From NCBI GenBank assembly GCA_045639905.1, contig JAZUDZ010000002.1:1-10543 (forward strand): a stretch of 10,543 nucleotides of DNA. Reading direction: 5' to 3'. This document shows, one piece after another, positions 5,609 through 10,543 of the stretch; the stretch's first letter is position 1, and each line of letters opens with the position of its first letter. Origin of the DNA: RGIG426 sp045639905. Its GTDB lineage: Bacteria > Bacillota > Clostridia > Oscillospirales > Acutalibacteraceae. Both the position numbers and the translations under genes were made by a program. Under the pieces are notes generated by a model. The model had not been told where the DNA came from. It searched no databases and saw nothing but the letters and a program-made list of their open reading frames with translations.

Positions 5609-5621
5609 AAATTCTAATTTA
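5609..5621 (-). repeat. Junction repeat, solo right core
   Basis: The coding strand reads TAAATTAGAATTT. Its first three bases are the stop codon of the upstream 140-residue gene, and the next gene's G-rich ribosome binding site starts a few bases later. The core matches 1271-1283 exactly over 12 bases. Confidence 0.65.
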
Positions 5622-6041
5622 GTTATAATAATTAATTGCTTTTTCAAACAGTTCTATGCACTGTTTTTCATCGCCATAATCCAGACAATCACCTGCGTAG
5701 TTTAATGTAAAAAAAGGCTCCGTTTCGTATTCTATTGAAGCTGGCAATCTTCTCCAAACTTCATACATCTTCCAACTGAATTTTGACAAGTCGCTATTAT
5801 CTACATATAGCTTGTTAATTTCTCTCATAAGCGATTTCCCAAATATATCAATGTTGATTTCATATGTATTCATTAATGACAACGTATGCAGAATCGCATC
5901 TTTTGGCTGCAAATACTCCAATTCCAACAAATCAGTGTTTTCAGAGTCCTCCAAAAAAAGAGTATCAAGTGTAGAAGAAAACTCAGACCACATATCATAC
6001 CCGACTGAAAAAAGAATCGCGTACACGAACAAATCTTCCAT
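5619..6041 (-). CDS. Small acidic hypothetical protein (140 aa)
   Basis: The protein starts MEDLFVYAILFSVGYDMW at an ATG (6041) placed 9 nt after AAAGGAG. It is acidic and mostly helical by composition, with ELEYLQPKDAILHTLSLMNT, a WKMYEVWRRLPASIEYET stretch, and a C-terminal helix CIELFEKAINYYN resembling the end of a TPR-type unit. There is no signal peptide or clear membrane helix. No family is recognised. Small acidic proteins of this sort are common among predicted immunity proteins, but that is only a guess. Its TAA stop is the beginning of the downstream repeat core, and a longer repeat (6062-6108) lies just upstream. Confidence 0.72.
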   Translation of the reverse strand: MEDLFVYAILFSVGYDMWSEFSSTLDTLFLEDSENTDLLELEYLQPKDAILHTLSLMNTYEINIDIFGKSLMREINKLYVDNSDLSKFSWKMYEVWRRLPASIEYETEPFFTLNYAGDCLDYGDEKQCIELFEKAINYYN

Positions 6042-6061
6042 ACTGATTTACTCCTTTCTAC

Positions 6062-6108
6062 AAATTAGGATTTGTTGTACATCACACCATGAAACAGGCT
6101 CAAAGCTA
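6062..6108 (-). repeat. Junction repeat, long form with degenerate left half
   Basis: The right end, CAAATCCTAATTTG on the coding strand, is a clear core just before the AAAGGAG of the next gene. Upstream, CTGTTTCATGGTGTGATG lines up with CTTGTTTACTCATGGTGATG of the repeat at 6679-6727, showing that the two share the loop region as well. The left end TAGCTTTGAGCC, which includes the TAG stop of the upstream gene, matches the consensus poorly. Confidence 0.55.
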
Positions 6109-6636
6109 TTGCTGGTCCGTTATCCCTATAAAAAGCTTGTTATCTTCGACTATGTACATCGAAATGTTTAAGAACGGAGCCCCAAGTTTCGTCCCCATAA
6201 CGTATCCGGCTAACTCCCCGTTATCGTCTGTGATTTCCTCGCAAAAGAAAGACTTTAGGTGATTGTATTCTTCATATATGTTGTGGCCTGCTGTCTCAAG
6301 CAACGTCGTTTTATCGATTCCTTCAAGCGGAATATACACAGCAATCTCCTGGGTCCAGATAATGGAAGACGTATAAGTTATTTCGCAATGATCAACTCCA
6401 AAAAGTGTCATATCTTGATAGTAATAATCCGTTTCAGCCCAATGATTGTTAGTATCATCCGGAGCACCGTTCAATAGAGGAATAAAGAATGACAACGTAT
6501 GCGTTGAAACTTTATTGCCAACAATTCCGCATTGGTTTTTACCAGTACATTGAATTAGATTATAGGAAGAATAAAGAGTTATAATGAGAATAATCGAAAG
6601 AATTATGGTCAGCAAAACAAAAAGAAGTTTTTTCAT
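6106..6636 (-). CDS. Membrane-anchored hypothetical protein (176 aa)
   Basis: The ATG at 6636 follows AAGGAG 6 nt upstream and opens MKKLLFVLLTIILSIILIIT, a single N-terminal hydrophobic helix (about residues 3-24) serving as membrane anchor or uncleaved signal. The remaining 150 residues are probably outside the cell. They contain three cysteines in or near CTGKNQCGIV and DHC, which may form disulphides, followed by a mixed alpha-beta region ending FLNISMYIVEDNKLFIGITD. A frame extension upstream to 6714 reaches into the junction repeat and is rejected. No family is recognised. Repeats flank it on both sides; its TAG stop is one of the few not TAA. Confidence 0.72.
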   Translation of the reverse strand: MKKLLFVLLTIILSIILIITLYSSYNLIQCTGKNQCGIVGNKVSTHTLSFFIPLLNGAPDDTNNHWAETDYYYQDMTLFGVDHCEITYTSSIIWTQEIAVYIPLEGIDKTTLLETAGHNIYEEYNHLKSFFCEEITDDNGELAGYVMGTKLGAPFLNISMYIVEDNKLFIGITDQQ

Positions 6637-6678
6637 CAATTTCTCCTTTTTCAATATGTGAGATTTAAAGAAGCAATG

Positions 6679-6727
6679 AATTAGAATTTCTTGCCCATCA
6701 CCATGAGTAAACAAGCTGGAATTTATC
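6679..6727 (-). repeat. Junction repeat, full long form
   Basis: The coding strand begins GATAAATTCCAGCTTGTTTA, an exact copy of the left-end consensus up to CCAG. It continues through CATGGTGATGGGCAAG and ends AAATTCTAATTC. CTTG pairs with CAAG, and AATTC/GAATT pair outside it, leaving the CCAG-side bases unpaired. It starts 16 nt after the upstream gene's stop codon, so here the repeat does not supply the stop. Confidence 0.75.
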
Positions 6728-6743
6728 TAAACCTTAGACTCTT

Positions 6744-7232
6744 TTAGTATTTCAATTTTTCAAATTTTTCTACTCCATTATTTCTATACCTGACGTAGAA
6801 TTCTGTTTTTACTGCTACAGGCAGTCTATTCAGCACATCGCACATCAATGGTTCATTTGTCTTGGTGTCAATTATGTAAAAGGCTGTACGATTCCCACAA
6901 TAAAAACGATACCTGGCGGCCATTCTGCCACCTGTAACCAATTCCACCTTTGTGAAGGATGAATACGGATATTCTTGGCTTTTGCCGAGCCAGTTTGTGT
7001 AATGCACACAATCCGTGCATATTTCGTATCTCATATTGTAGCCATACAGAATCAGATATACACTTGTAAAAAACAGAGGAAGTGTTGACAGAACAAAGAT
7101 TATCAATTCTGTTCCAGTAGAGTCAAAAGCAAAAATGGTCCAAGTAAAAATAATCCAGATGGATATAATAACACCCAGAACAAAGTTTAATCGACTAAAT
7201 GGTGTGTAAGTTCTTTTTATATGACTTTCCAT
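6744..7232 (-). CDS. Membrane protein with PH-like cytosolic domain (162 aa)
   Basis: The chosen ATG at 7232 lies 9 nt after GGAGG; the TTG one codon earlier is not needed. After a short basic N-terminus (KRTYTPFSRL) come two hydrophobic helices, about residues 17-37 and 45-66 (LNFVLGVIISIWIIFTWTIF and IIFVLSTLPLFFTSVYLIL). The C-terminal half is beta-rich (MRYEICTDCVHYTNWLGKSQ, then YPYSSFTKVELV, RYRFYCGNRTAFYI). It has the look of bacterial PH-like or DUF6560-like domains that follow a two-helix hairpin. The assignment is by pattern only. The gap to the MerR gene upstream is the one junction where I could find no repeat. Confidence 0.68.
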   Translation of the reverse strand: MESHIKRTYTPFSRLNFVLGVIISIWIIFTWTIFAFDSTGTELIIFVLSTLPLFFTSVYLILYGYNMRYEICTDCVHYTNWLGKSQEYPYSSFTKVELVTGGRMAARYRFYCGNRTAFYIIDTKTNEPLMCDVLNRLPVAVKTEFYVRYRNNGVEKFEKLKY

Positions 7233-7296
7233 CAACTTATTCCTCCTTAGTGATTATAAGACTATTTTTCTTATCAACTCTATAAACTATAGCTTG

Positions 7297-8088
7297 TTAT
7301 TCAATCGGCAACTGGATCTCTGTCAGCCATTCTTCCTCGGATTCTTTATTCCAAATGCCGTCAATGTAACATTCGCGGGCAAACCCTGCTGCCGAATATC
7401 CGTTCTGTTCAGCGTATTTCATAAGGAATGCGTATGCTTCACCAATTTTGTCATAAGCTCCTTTATGATAAATACTCAGTACCTTTGCTTCCGGAAGCGT
7501 TTTGAACTTAATAAGTTCATTTTCTTTCCCGAATTCCGTTACTGCTTCATTGTGTCTGATTCTGATGTCCGTTTCTTTATGCTCACCATCAAGGTACTCG
7601 CAGAACTCATACGGTGGCTCTGCACATTTCATATTTGGATTCAGCTTAAGGCATTCCTGCCCAACAGACGGGATCCACTGCATACAGTCTGAATAAGTCT
7701 TCAATACAGTTTCTGCAGTATAAACGTTTTTTTCCGGAATCACTTTCTCCGTTACTTGGTATTTCATTTCTTTGTCCTCCAAAATTGAATTGATTATGGA
7801 AAGACGAGATTCGATTATCTGCTTTTCTTTTGTAAGTAATCCGATTTTCTCCTGCAGGATTTCTTTCACATCAGCTCCGTTAAAAACCGCTTTGATTTCT
7901 TCAATCGACAGGTCAAGTTGTCTATACGATTTTATCTTTGCGGCGATTTCAAGCTGAGAAGTTTCGTAAAACCTGTAGCCATTCCATTCGTCAACGGAGG
8001 CAGGCTTTAGAAGGCCTTCTTTTTCATAAAACCTCAGGGCTTTAATAGTCAAATGTGAGAGCTTTGAAAAATCACTGATTTTTAGCAT
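7297..8088 (-). CDS. MerR-family regulator with GyrI-like effector domain
   Basis: This 263-residue transcription factor has three parts. Residues 1-70 are a winged-helix MerR DNA-binding domain with LKISDFSKLSHLTIKALRFY, the GLLKPA turn and the wing sequence WNGYRFY. Next is a coiled-coil dimer helix (about 72-110, EILQEKIGLLTKEKQIIESR). The C-terminal half is a GyrI/BltR-like small-molecule domain (YQVTEKVIPEKNVYT to WLTEIQLPIE). It should bind drug-like ligands and twist an over-spaced promoter. The ATG at 8088 follows AAAGGAG and agrees with the start point predicted from the upstream promoter; a GTG at 8118 would lie almost at the transcription start. A MerR-type operator precedes it, implying autoregulation. 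No pump lies next to it; the SMR gene is 5 kb downstream. Confidence 0.92.
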   Translation of the reverse strand: MLKISDFSKLSHLTIKALRFYEKEGLLKPASVDEWNGYRFYETSQLEIAAKIKSYRQLDLSIEEIKAVFNGADVKEILQEKIGLLTKEKQIIESRLSIINSILEDKEMKYQVTEKVIPEKNVYTAETVLKTYSDCMQWIPSVGQECLKLNPNMKCAEPPYEFCEYLDGEHKETDIRIRHNEAVTEFGKENELIKFKTLPEAKVLSIYHKGAYDKIGEAYAFLMKYAEQNGYSAAGFARECYIDGIWNKESEEEWLTEIQLPIE

Positions 8089-8116
8089 CTTCTTAAATCT
8101 CCTTTCCACATCTGAC

Positions 8117-8147
8117 ACTTTATTCTATCCCCTAAGGGACGAGTCAA
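8117..8147 (-). promoter_or_regulatory. MerR-type promoter and operator
   Basis: TTGACT (8147-8142) and TAAAGT (8122-8117) are separated by 19 bp, the over-long spacing typical of promoters activated by MerR proteins. Centred in the spacer is an interrupted dyad, TCCC-N4-GGGA (8128-8139). Position, spacing and the gene directly downstream all point to autoregulation. Confidence 0.7.
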
Positions 8148-8153
8148 GGGATA

Positions 8154-8206
8154 AAATTAAAATTTGTGCGAGAAGACGCGGGGCATTATCTGCCCCGGTG
8201 CTTCTC
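8154..8206 (-). repeat. Junction repeat overlapping the end of yjdF, with strong hairpin
   Basis: The right core reads CAAATTTTAATTT (8154-8166). Upstream on the coding strand is a strong stem: GAGAAG/CTTCTC (8201-8206 with 8170-8175) and CGGGGCA/TGCCCCG (8191-8197 with 8179-8185), with a 3-by-3 internal mismatch and the loop GATAA. The TAA stop of yjdF is in the loop, so the stem's first arm codes for the last residues of YjdF. It could double as a terminator, but no T-run follows directly. Confidence 0.6.
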
Positions 8207-8602
8207 TTTTTTCTTTTGCTGTTTCAGTTCAAACTGGCGATCGGCTTCTGCCTGTTTTTCTTCCCGGCTTTTCACTTTTCGTTCCAGCTTTCTCTGCTCC
8301 TGTTGCAACTTCAGTGCTTGCTGAGATTTAGTGCCTATACCGGTTTTCCCGAGAGATTTTTCAATATCCCGCTGCCTTTTCTTCGGATTCTTTTTTGCTT
8401 CCTTTGCAACAGCTGCCACAGCAGGGCTGAATTGCAGACTGTAATAGTGCTTTAAGATGAACTCGTATATTTCGTAGTCTTTCGGATCAGCGCCGAATGT
8501 AATTTTTGCTGCGGATAGTTTCCCGTCTTCGTACCGCTCAAAAACGCCTACCCAAAACGGTTCCTCAAAATACACTGTCAGTCCGCTTTTAAATTCGCCC
8601 AT
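8186..8602 (-). CDS. yjdF: YjdF family protein (DUF2992)
   Basis: This 138-residue protein has the DUF2992 layout. The N-terminal beta domain is GLTVYFEEPFWVGVFERYED, followed by KITFGADPKDYEIYEFIL and a short helix. After it comes a very basic, coiled-coil tail (about residues 75-138) rich in K, R, E and Q. The biochemical role of YjdF is not known, but in Firmicutes the gene is typically controlled by an azaaromatic-binding riboswitch, and the leader here folds as expected. The ATG at 8602 follows AAGGAGGG 6 nt upstream. The stop lies in the loop of a strong hairpin that is also the junction repeat. GC content is visibly higher than in its neighbours, as if it had a separate origin. Confidence 0.92.
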   Translation of the reverse strand: MGEFKSGLTVYFEEPFWVGVFERYEDGKLSAAKITFGADPKDYEIYEFILKHYYSLQFSPAVAAVAKEAKKNPKKRQRDIEKSLGKTGIGTKSQQALKLQQEQRKLERKVKSREEKQAEADRQFELKQQKKKEKHRGR

Positions 8603-8630
8603 GACAATCCCTCCTTGATGATTGAAATGG

Positions 8631-8741
8631 GCAAAGAACGGACAACCCGGAGGGGCAGGTTACTTACCACGATTCATCGTGACGGCCGGGCTACCTACCG
8701 GCTCTGGCATGCGAAAGCACACGTTGCGTTTTTATCTTTGC
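8631..8741 (-). ncRNA. Probable yjdF (azaaromatic-sensing) riboswitch
   Basis: The leader of yjdF folds into a closed, multi-branched RNA. The closing stem is GCAAAG/CTTTGC (8741-8736 with 8636-8631), extended by AACG/CGTT and, past a 2-nt bulge, CAAC/GTTG. Inside are a TGTGC-TTTC-GCATG hairpin, GCCGG/CCGGC, and CACGA-TGAA-TCGTG. GGTAGGT can pair with ACCTGCC, forming a pseudoknot-like helix. Position directly upstream of a yjdF gene fits the known class. CCCTCC in the RNA (plus strand 8649-8654) is complementary to the GGAGGG of the ribosome binding site (8609-8614), so control is probably at translation. The class is assigned from gene identity and fold, not from an alignment. Confidence 0.72.
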
Positions 8742-8743
8742 TT

Positions 8744-8776
8744 TATATAATCAGGCACCATGGCCGGATTAACAAA
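8744..8776 (-). promoter_or_regulatory. Possible promoter of the riboswitch-yjdF unit
   Basis: TTATATA lies just upstream of the riboswitch's first stem, at the position expected for a -10 element. TTGTTA, at the right end of the junction repeat, is a possible -35 but with 19 to 20 bp spacing, longer than optimal. A promoter is needed here because the riboswitch starts directly downstream. Confidence 0.35.
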
Positions 8777-8812
8777 TTCAAATTTGTTTATCTCGATAAA
8801 CTCAAATTTAAC
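8771..8812 (-). repeat. Junction repeat, perfect-arm long form
   Basis: This is the most symmetric copy. On the plus strand AAATTTG (8780-8786) and TTTATC (8787-8792) pair with CAAATTT (8803-8809) and GATAAA (8795-8800). The dinucleotide CT (8801-8802) is left as an unpaired bulge on one arm. The core AAATTCAAATTTG (8774-8786) overlaps it. The coding-strand left end TAAATTTGAG supplies the TAA stop of the upstream gene. Stems with bulged bases on one arm are characteristic of integron attC sites. Confidence 0.75.
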
Positions 8813-9377
8813 TCTTCATCTTCATTTCTATTTCTTCTGCTAATATATCAAAATACTGGCCACCCCGAGCTTTTACATATTCATAAATTTCCTTGTAATA
8901 TCCCATATCCGATAGAAGTTTACAAGTATAATAATGCATAATAGGTGTTCCTGTTTCTCTTTGTAATGTACCACTTAATATCTTCGATATAAAAACCTGC
9001 TTGCAATCTATTTTATCAAATAGGGCATCTGCTTCTTTTAACGCGTTTAAGACATTGCTTTTTAGGTCCTCATAATTCGTGTTTTCGTCCAAACTATAAC
9101 TGCCCTTATTCAATTTCGTTCTATTTCTAAATTGACAATCACATTCTTTGAATGATTTGTTTACGATACAGTCATCAACTTCCATATAGACTCCATAATT
9201 AATAAAGAATTCTATATTGGCAGCATCATTCCATTTTGATTTTTGAAAACTTATTATTTTTCCAAGTCCGCTATCATCGAACAATCTATAATTCAAACCT
9301 TGCTTCCGCCATCCCTTAGGTTTGAAGTTTTCAATATATATGTCATTAATCAATTTTTTAAATACATCTTGAACCAT
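8808..9377 (-). CDS. DUF4304-like protein (189 aa)
   Basis: I start it at the ATG at 9377 (MVQDVFKKLINDIYIENFKP); a GTG three codons upstream is possible, and neither has a strong ribosome binding site. The opening helix followed by GWRKQGLNYRLFDDSGLGKI, then IISFQKSKWNDAANIEFFIN, is the pattern of DUF4304 proteins, a family of about 150 to 200 residues with unknown function. The middle contains a cysteine pair (ECDCQF) and the end has YKEIYEYVKARGGQYFDILA. No signal peptide or membrane helix is present. The AT-rich composition contrasts with the GC-richer yjdF cassette after it. Its TAA stop is the left end of the junction repeat at 8771-8812. Confidence 0.75.
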   Translation of the reverse strand: MVQDVFKKLINDIYIENFKPKGWRKQGLNYRLFDDSGLGKIISFQKSKWNDAANIEFFINYGVYMEVDDCIVNKSFKECDCQFRNRTKLNKGSYSLDENTNYEDLKSNVLNALKEADALFDKIDCKQVFISKILSGTLQRETGTPIMHYYTCKLLSDMGYYKEIYEYVKARGGQYFDILAEEIEMKMKS

Positions 9378-9415
9378 AATCAGCACCGTTCTTCACAAAT
9401 GTCTATTCAAAGAAA

Positions 9416-9463
9416 AACCTAAATTTGTTGGCCGTCAAGCCAAACGAGAAGACTGAAATTTAT
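9416..9463 (-). repeat. Junction repeat, full long form
   Basis: The coding strand begins TAAATTTCAGTCTTCTCG, with the TAA serving as the stop of the membrane-protein gene. It then has TTGGC-TTGACG-GCCAA (5-bp stem, 6-nt loop) and ends CAAATTTAGG. GGCTTGACGG resembles GGCTTGATGGG in the copy at 4488-4537. Confidence 0.7.
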
Positions 9464-10062
9464 GCAACAATAGTTATTAGAACAGATACGATAACTATCA
9501 AAGCAATGCAGATGATCGGCCAATGTTTTTTGAGAATATTCTTTCCCATATAAACTCGTCCCACTGCCCTATAACCGAATATAACGTCTTTGCCGTTTAT
9601 CAGCATAAGTATGTCATCGGTTACACCGGGAGTTAATCTTGATATGGCATTTATCCCACTTAGCTCCATGGCAGCGACCTCGATCCCTTGCATTCTTTCC
9701 AGAACCCAGTCTTCGAGGTCTGTTCTGTCTCTGTTACAGGAGCTGAGGTATCTGGTCATCAAACCAACTTTAATTCTACCGACGAACAGGAGTATTACAC
9801 CAATGATTAACGTAGCAATCGGGACTGCAAACTGAAAAATAGTGTTAACGTCGCAGAACAATAGTGCAAAAGCCGGAATTGCTCCAAATGCCAATTCAAT
9901 GCCCCAGTGTGACATAAAAAAGCCTTTGCTGAGTCTTTGTGTTACTTCTTCCGGTGAATATACAATTGTACTTTCATCTGCTTTCTTAAAGGTCCTGACG
10001 ACTAGTAATGTAGGAAGGCCAATAAGAACCGCTGACACAATCAAGCCAATCACTATATACAT
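9460..10062 (-). CDS. Four-segment membrane protein (200 aa), unknown function
   Basis: The ATG at 10062 follows AAGGAG by 8 nt. Hydrophobic helices are at about residues 1-22 (MYIVIGLIVSAVLIGLPTLL), 52-70, 74-94 and 180-199 (IICIALIVIVSVLITIVA). Between helices 1 and 2 is a short soluble loop (FKKADESTIVYSPEEVTQRL), and between 3 and 4 a soluble domain of about 85 residues (RYLSSCNRDRTDLEDWVLER to VFGYRAVGRVYMG). I do not recognise a family. The TAA stop is part of the downstream junction repeat, and another full repeat lies upstream, so it forms a complete cassette between two long-form sites. Confidence 0.75.
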   Translation of the reverse strand: MYIVIGLIVSAVLIGLPTLLVVRTFKKADESTIVYSPEEVTQRLSKGFFMSHWGIELAFGAIPAFALLFCDVNTIFQFAVPIATLIIGVILLFVGRIKVGLMTRYLSSCNRDRTDLEDWVLERMQGIEVAAMELSGINAISRLTPGVTDDILMLINGKDVIFGYRAVGRVYMGKNILKKHWPIICIALIVIVSVLITIVA

Positions 10063-10090
10063 CTAATCTGCTCCTTCTCTTACAATTTAC

Positions 10091-10139
10091 AATTGAGATT
10101 AATTGCCCAACATATCTATCGAGTGGGCCGAGATTTATC
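10091..10139 (-). repeat. Junction repeat, full long form
   Basis: The coding strand starts GATAAATCTCGGCCCACTCG, whose TAA is the stop of the upstream gene. GCCCA pairs with TGGGC (5 bp) around a 15-nt loop, and the right end CAATTAATCTCAATTG is itself a diverged core. TGTTGGGCAA matches GATGGGCAA of other copies. Confidence 0.65.
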
Positions 10140-10530
10140 GCTTCATCCATTGCTCCGAATAAGCATTTTGTTGTTCGGTATTTGGAAATGCAGTTATATC
10201 CGCATAGTCCCAGATGCACACCAAATCTTTCATTAGTGCCGGTTTTCCCGGTTTAACAAGATATATCTTGTCTGTAGCACCGAACATTCCGGACTGTACG
10301 GCATTAAGCTGCGCGCCATTACATTTGATTCCGAAACCTGATTCCAAAAGCTTATCTCTAAACTCCTGGAATGCCGGGAAGTAATAAGCATCTGAGCTTG
10401 AGAACTCTTTTCCATTTATCAGGGCATGGATAATAATGTTCTCGCTTGATTCTGCTTCGTCAACATTGATTTGAACTGACATCTCGTCCTTTGACTCTGT
10501 ATTAAATAAGATTACTTCATATTCTTCCAT
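10135..10530 (-). CDS. Conserved hypothetical protein (131 aa)
   Basis: This is the most upstream gene in the array that is visible. It begins MEEYEVILFNTESKDEMSVQ at an ATG (10530) with a weak AGGG site about 9 nt upstream; the window ends just beyond. The central part reads YYFPAFQEFRDKLLESGFGI, then KCNGAQLNAVQSGMFGATDK and IYLVKPGKPALMKDLVCIWD. I recall similar short proteins in Firmicutes and elsewhere annotated as hypothetical, with the KCNG..LNAVQSGM block conserved, but with no function attached. It is soluble, acidic in its first third, with no signal sequence. Its TAA stop is supplied by the junction repeat at 10091-10139. Confidence 0.75.
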   Translation of the reverse strand: MEEYEVILFNTESKDEMSVQINVDEAESSENIIIHALINGKEFSSSDAYYFPAFQEFRDKLLESGFGIKCNGAQLNAVQSGMFGATDKIYLVKPGKPALMKDLVCIWDYADITAFPNTEQQNAYSEQWMKR

Positions 10531-10543
10531 ATCATTGCCCTGC

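Noticed and set aside
7253..7258. Perfect TATAAT on the minus strand before the PH-like gene
   Set aside because: No -35 at 16 to 18 bp, and the start point would fall on the ribosome binding site.
8089..8118. GTG start ten codons upstream for the MerR regulator
   Set aside because: It lies almost at the predicted transcription start and has no ribosome binding site; the ATG at 8088 has AAAGGAG and begins at the domain's usual N-terminus.
242..10139. CRISPR array
   Set aside because: The repeats are separated by whole genes, vary in sequence and have no spacer-sized units.

Overview
The window looks like chromosomal or accessory DNA of a low-GC Gram-positive bacterium, most likely a gut-type member of the Clostridia. 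The signs are strong GGAGG-type ribosome binding sites, AT-rich spacers, LxGC lipoprotein signals, and families common in Firmicutes (YjdF/DUF2992, DUF4829-like, DUF6487-like zinc ribbon, CPBP protease, MerR with a GyrI-like domain). The species cannot be named from the sequence.

Layout. All 18 genes I accept lie on the minus strand, so transcription runs from base 10543 towards base 1. They are short (53 to 274 residues), unrelated to each other, and do not form a pathway. In minus-strand order: unknown soluble protein, four-segment membrane protein, DUF4304-like protein, YjdF behind a probable yjdF (azaaromatic) riboswitch, MerR/GyrI regulator with its own 19-bp-spacer promoter, PH-like membrane protein, membrane-anchored unknown, small acidic unknown, small unknown ending FIIHFGI, SUFU-domain protein, 274-residue unknown, DUF4097-like lipoprotein, zinc-ribbon protein, SMR (EmrE-type) efflux pump with its own promoter, DUF4829-like lipoprotein, CPBP protease, a 53-residue membrane protein, and the N-terminus of a phosphatase-like protein cut by the window edge.

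The main observation is what joins the genes. Nearly every junction carries a copy, or part of a copy, of one repeat. Its full form on the coding strand is about 50 nt: a left end near TAAATTCCAGTTTG, a short inverted repeat with a variable loop, and a right end near CAAATTAGAATTTG. The right end sits directly before the next ribosome binding site. The left end often supplies the stop codon of the preceding gene. Some junctions hold only the right core and others only the left end. One repeat per gene, a single orientation, unrelated cargo and imperfect palindromes with unpaired bases are what an integron-like gene-cassette array would show. The sites lack a clear canonical GTTRRRY/RYYYAAC pair and no integrase is in the window, so the mechanism is inferred.

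The genes do not obviously work together. Some look like stress, drug or antagonism functions (SMR pump, MerR/GyrI regulator, azaaromatic-sensing YjdF, SUFU protein, CPBP protease), as expected of adaptive cargo. At least two cassettes appear to bring their own promoters. The CPBP gene carries an in-frame stop 22 codons before the repeat boundary, which may be a nonsense mutation.
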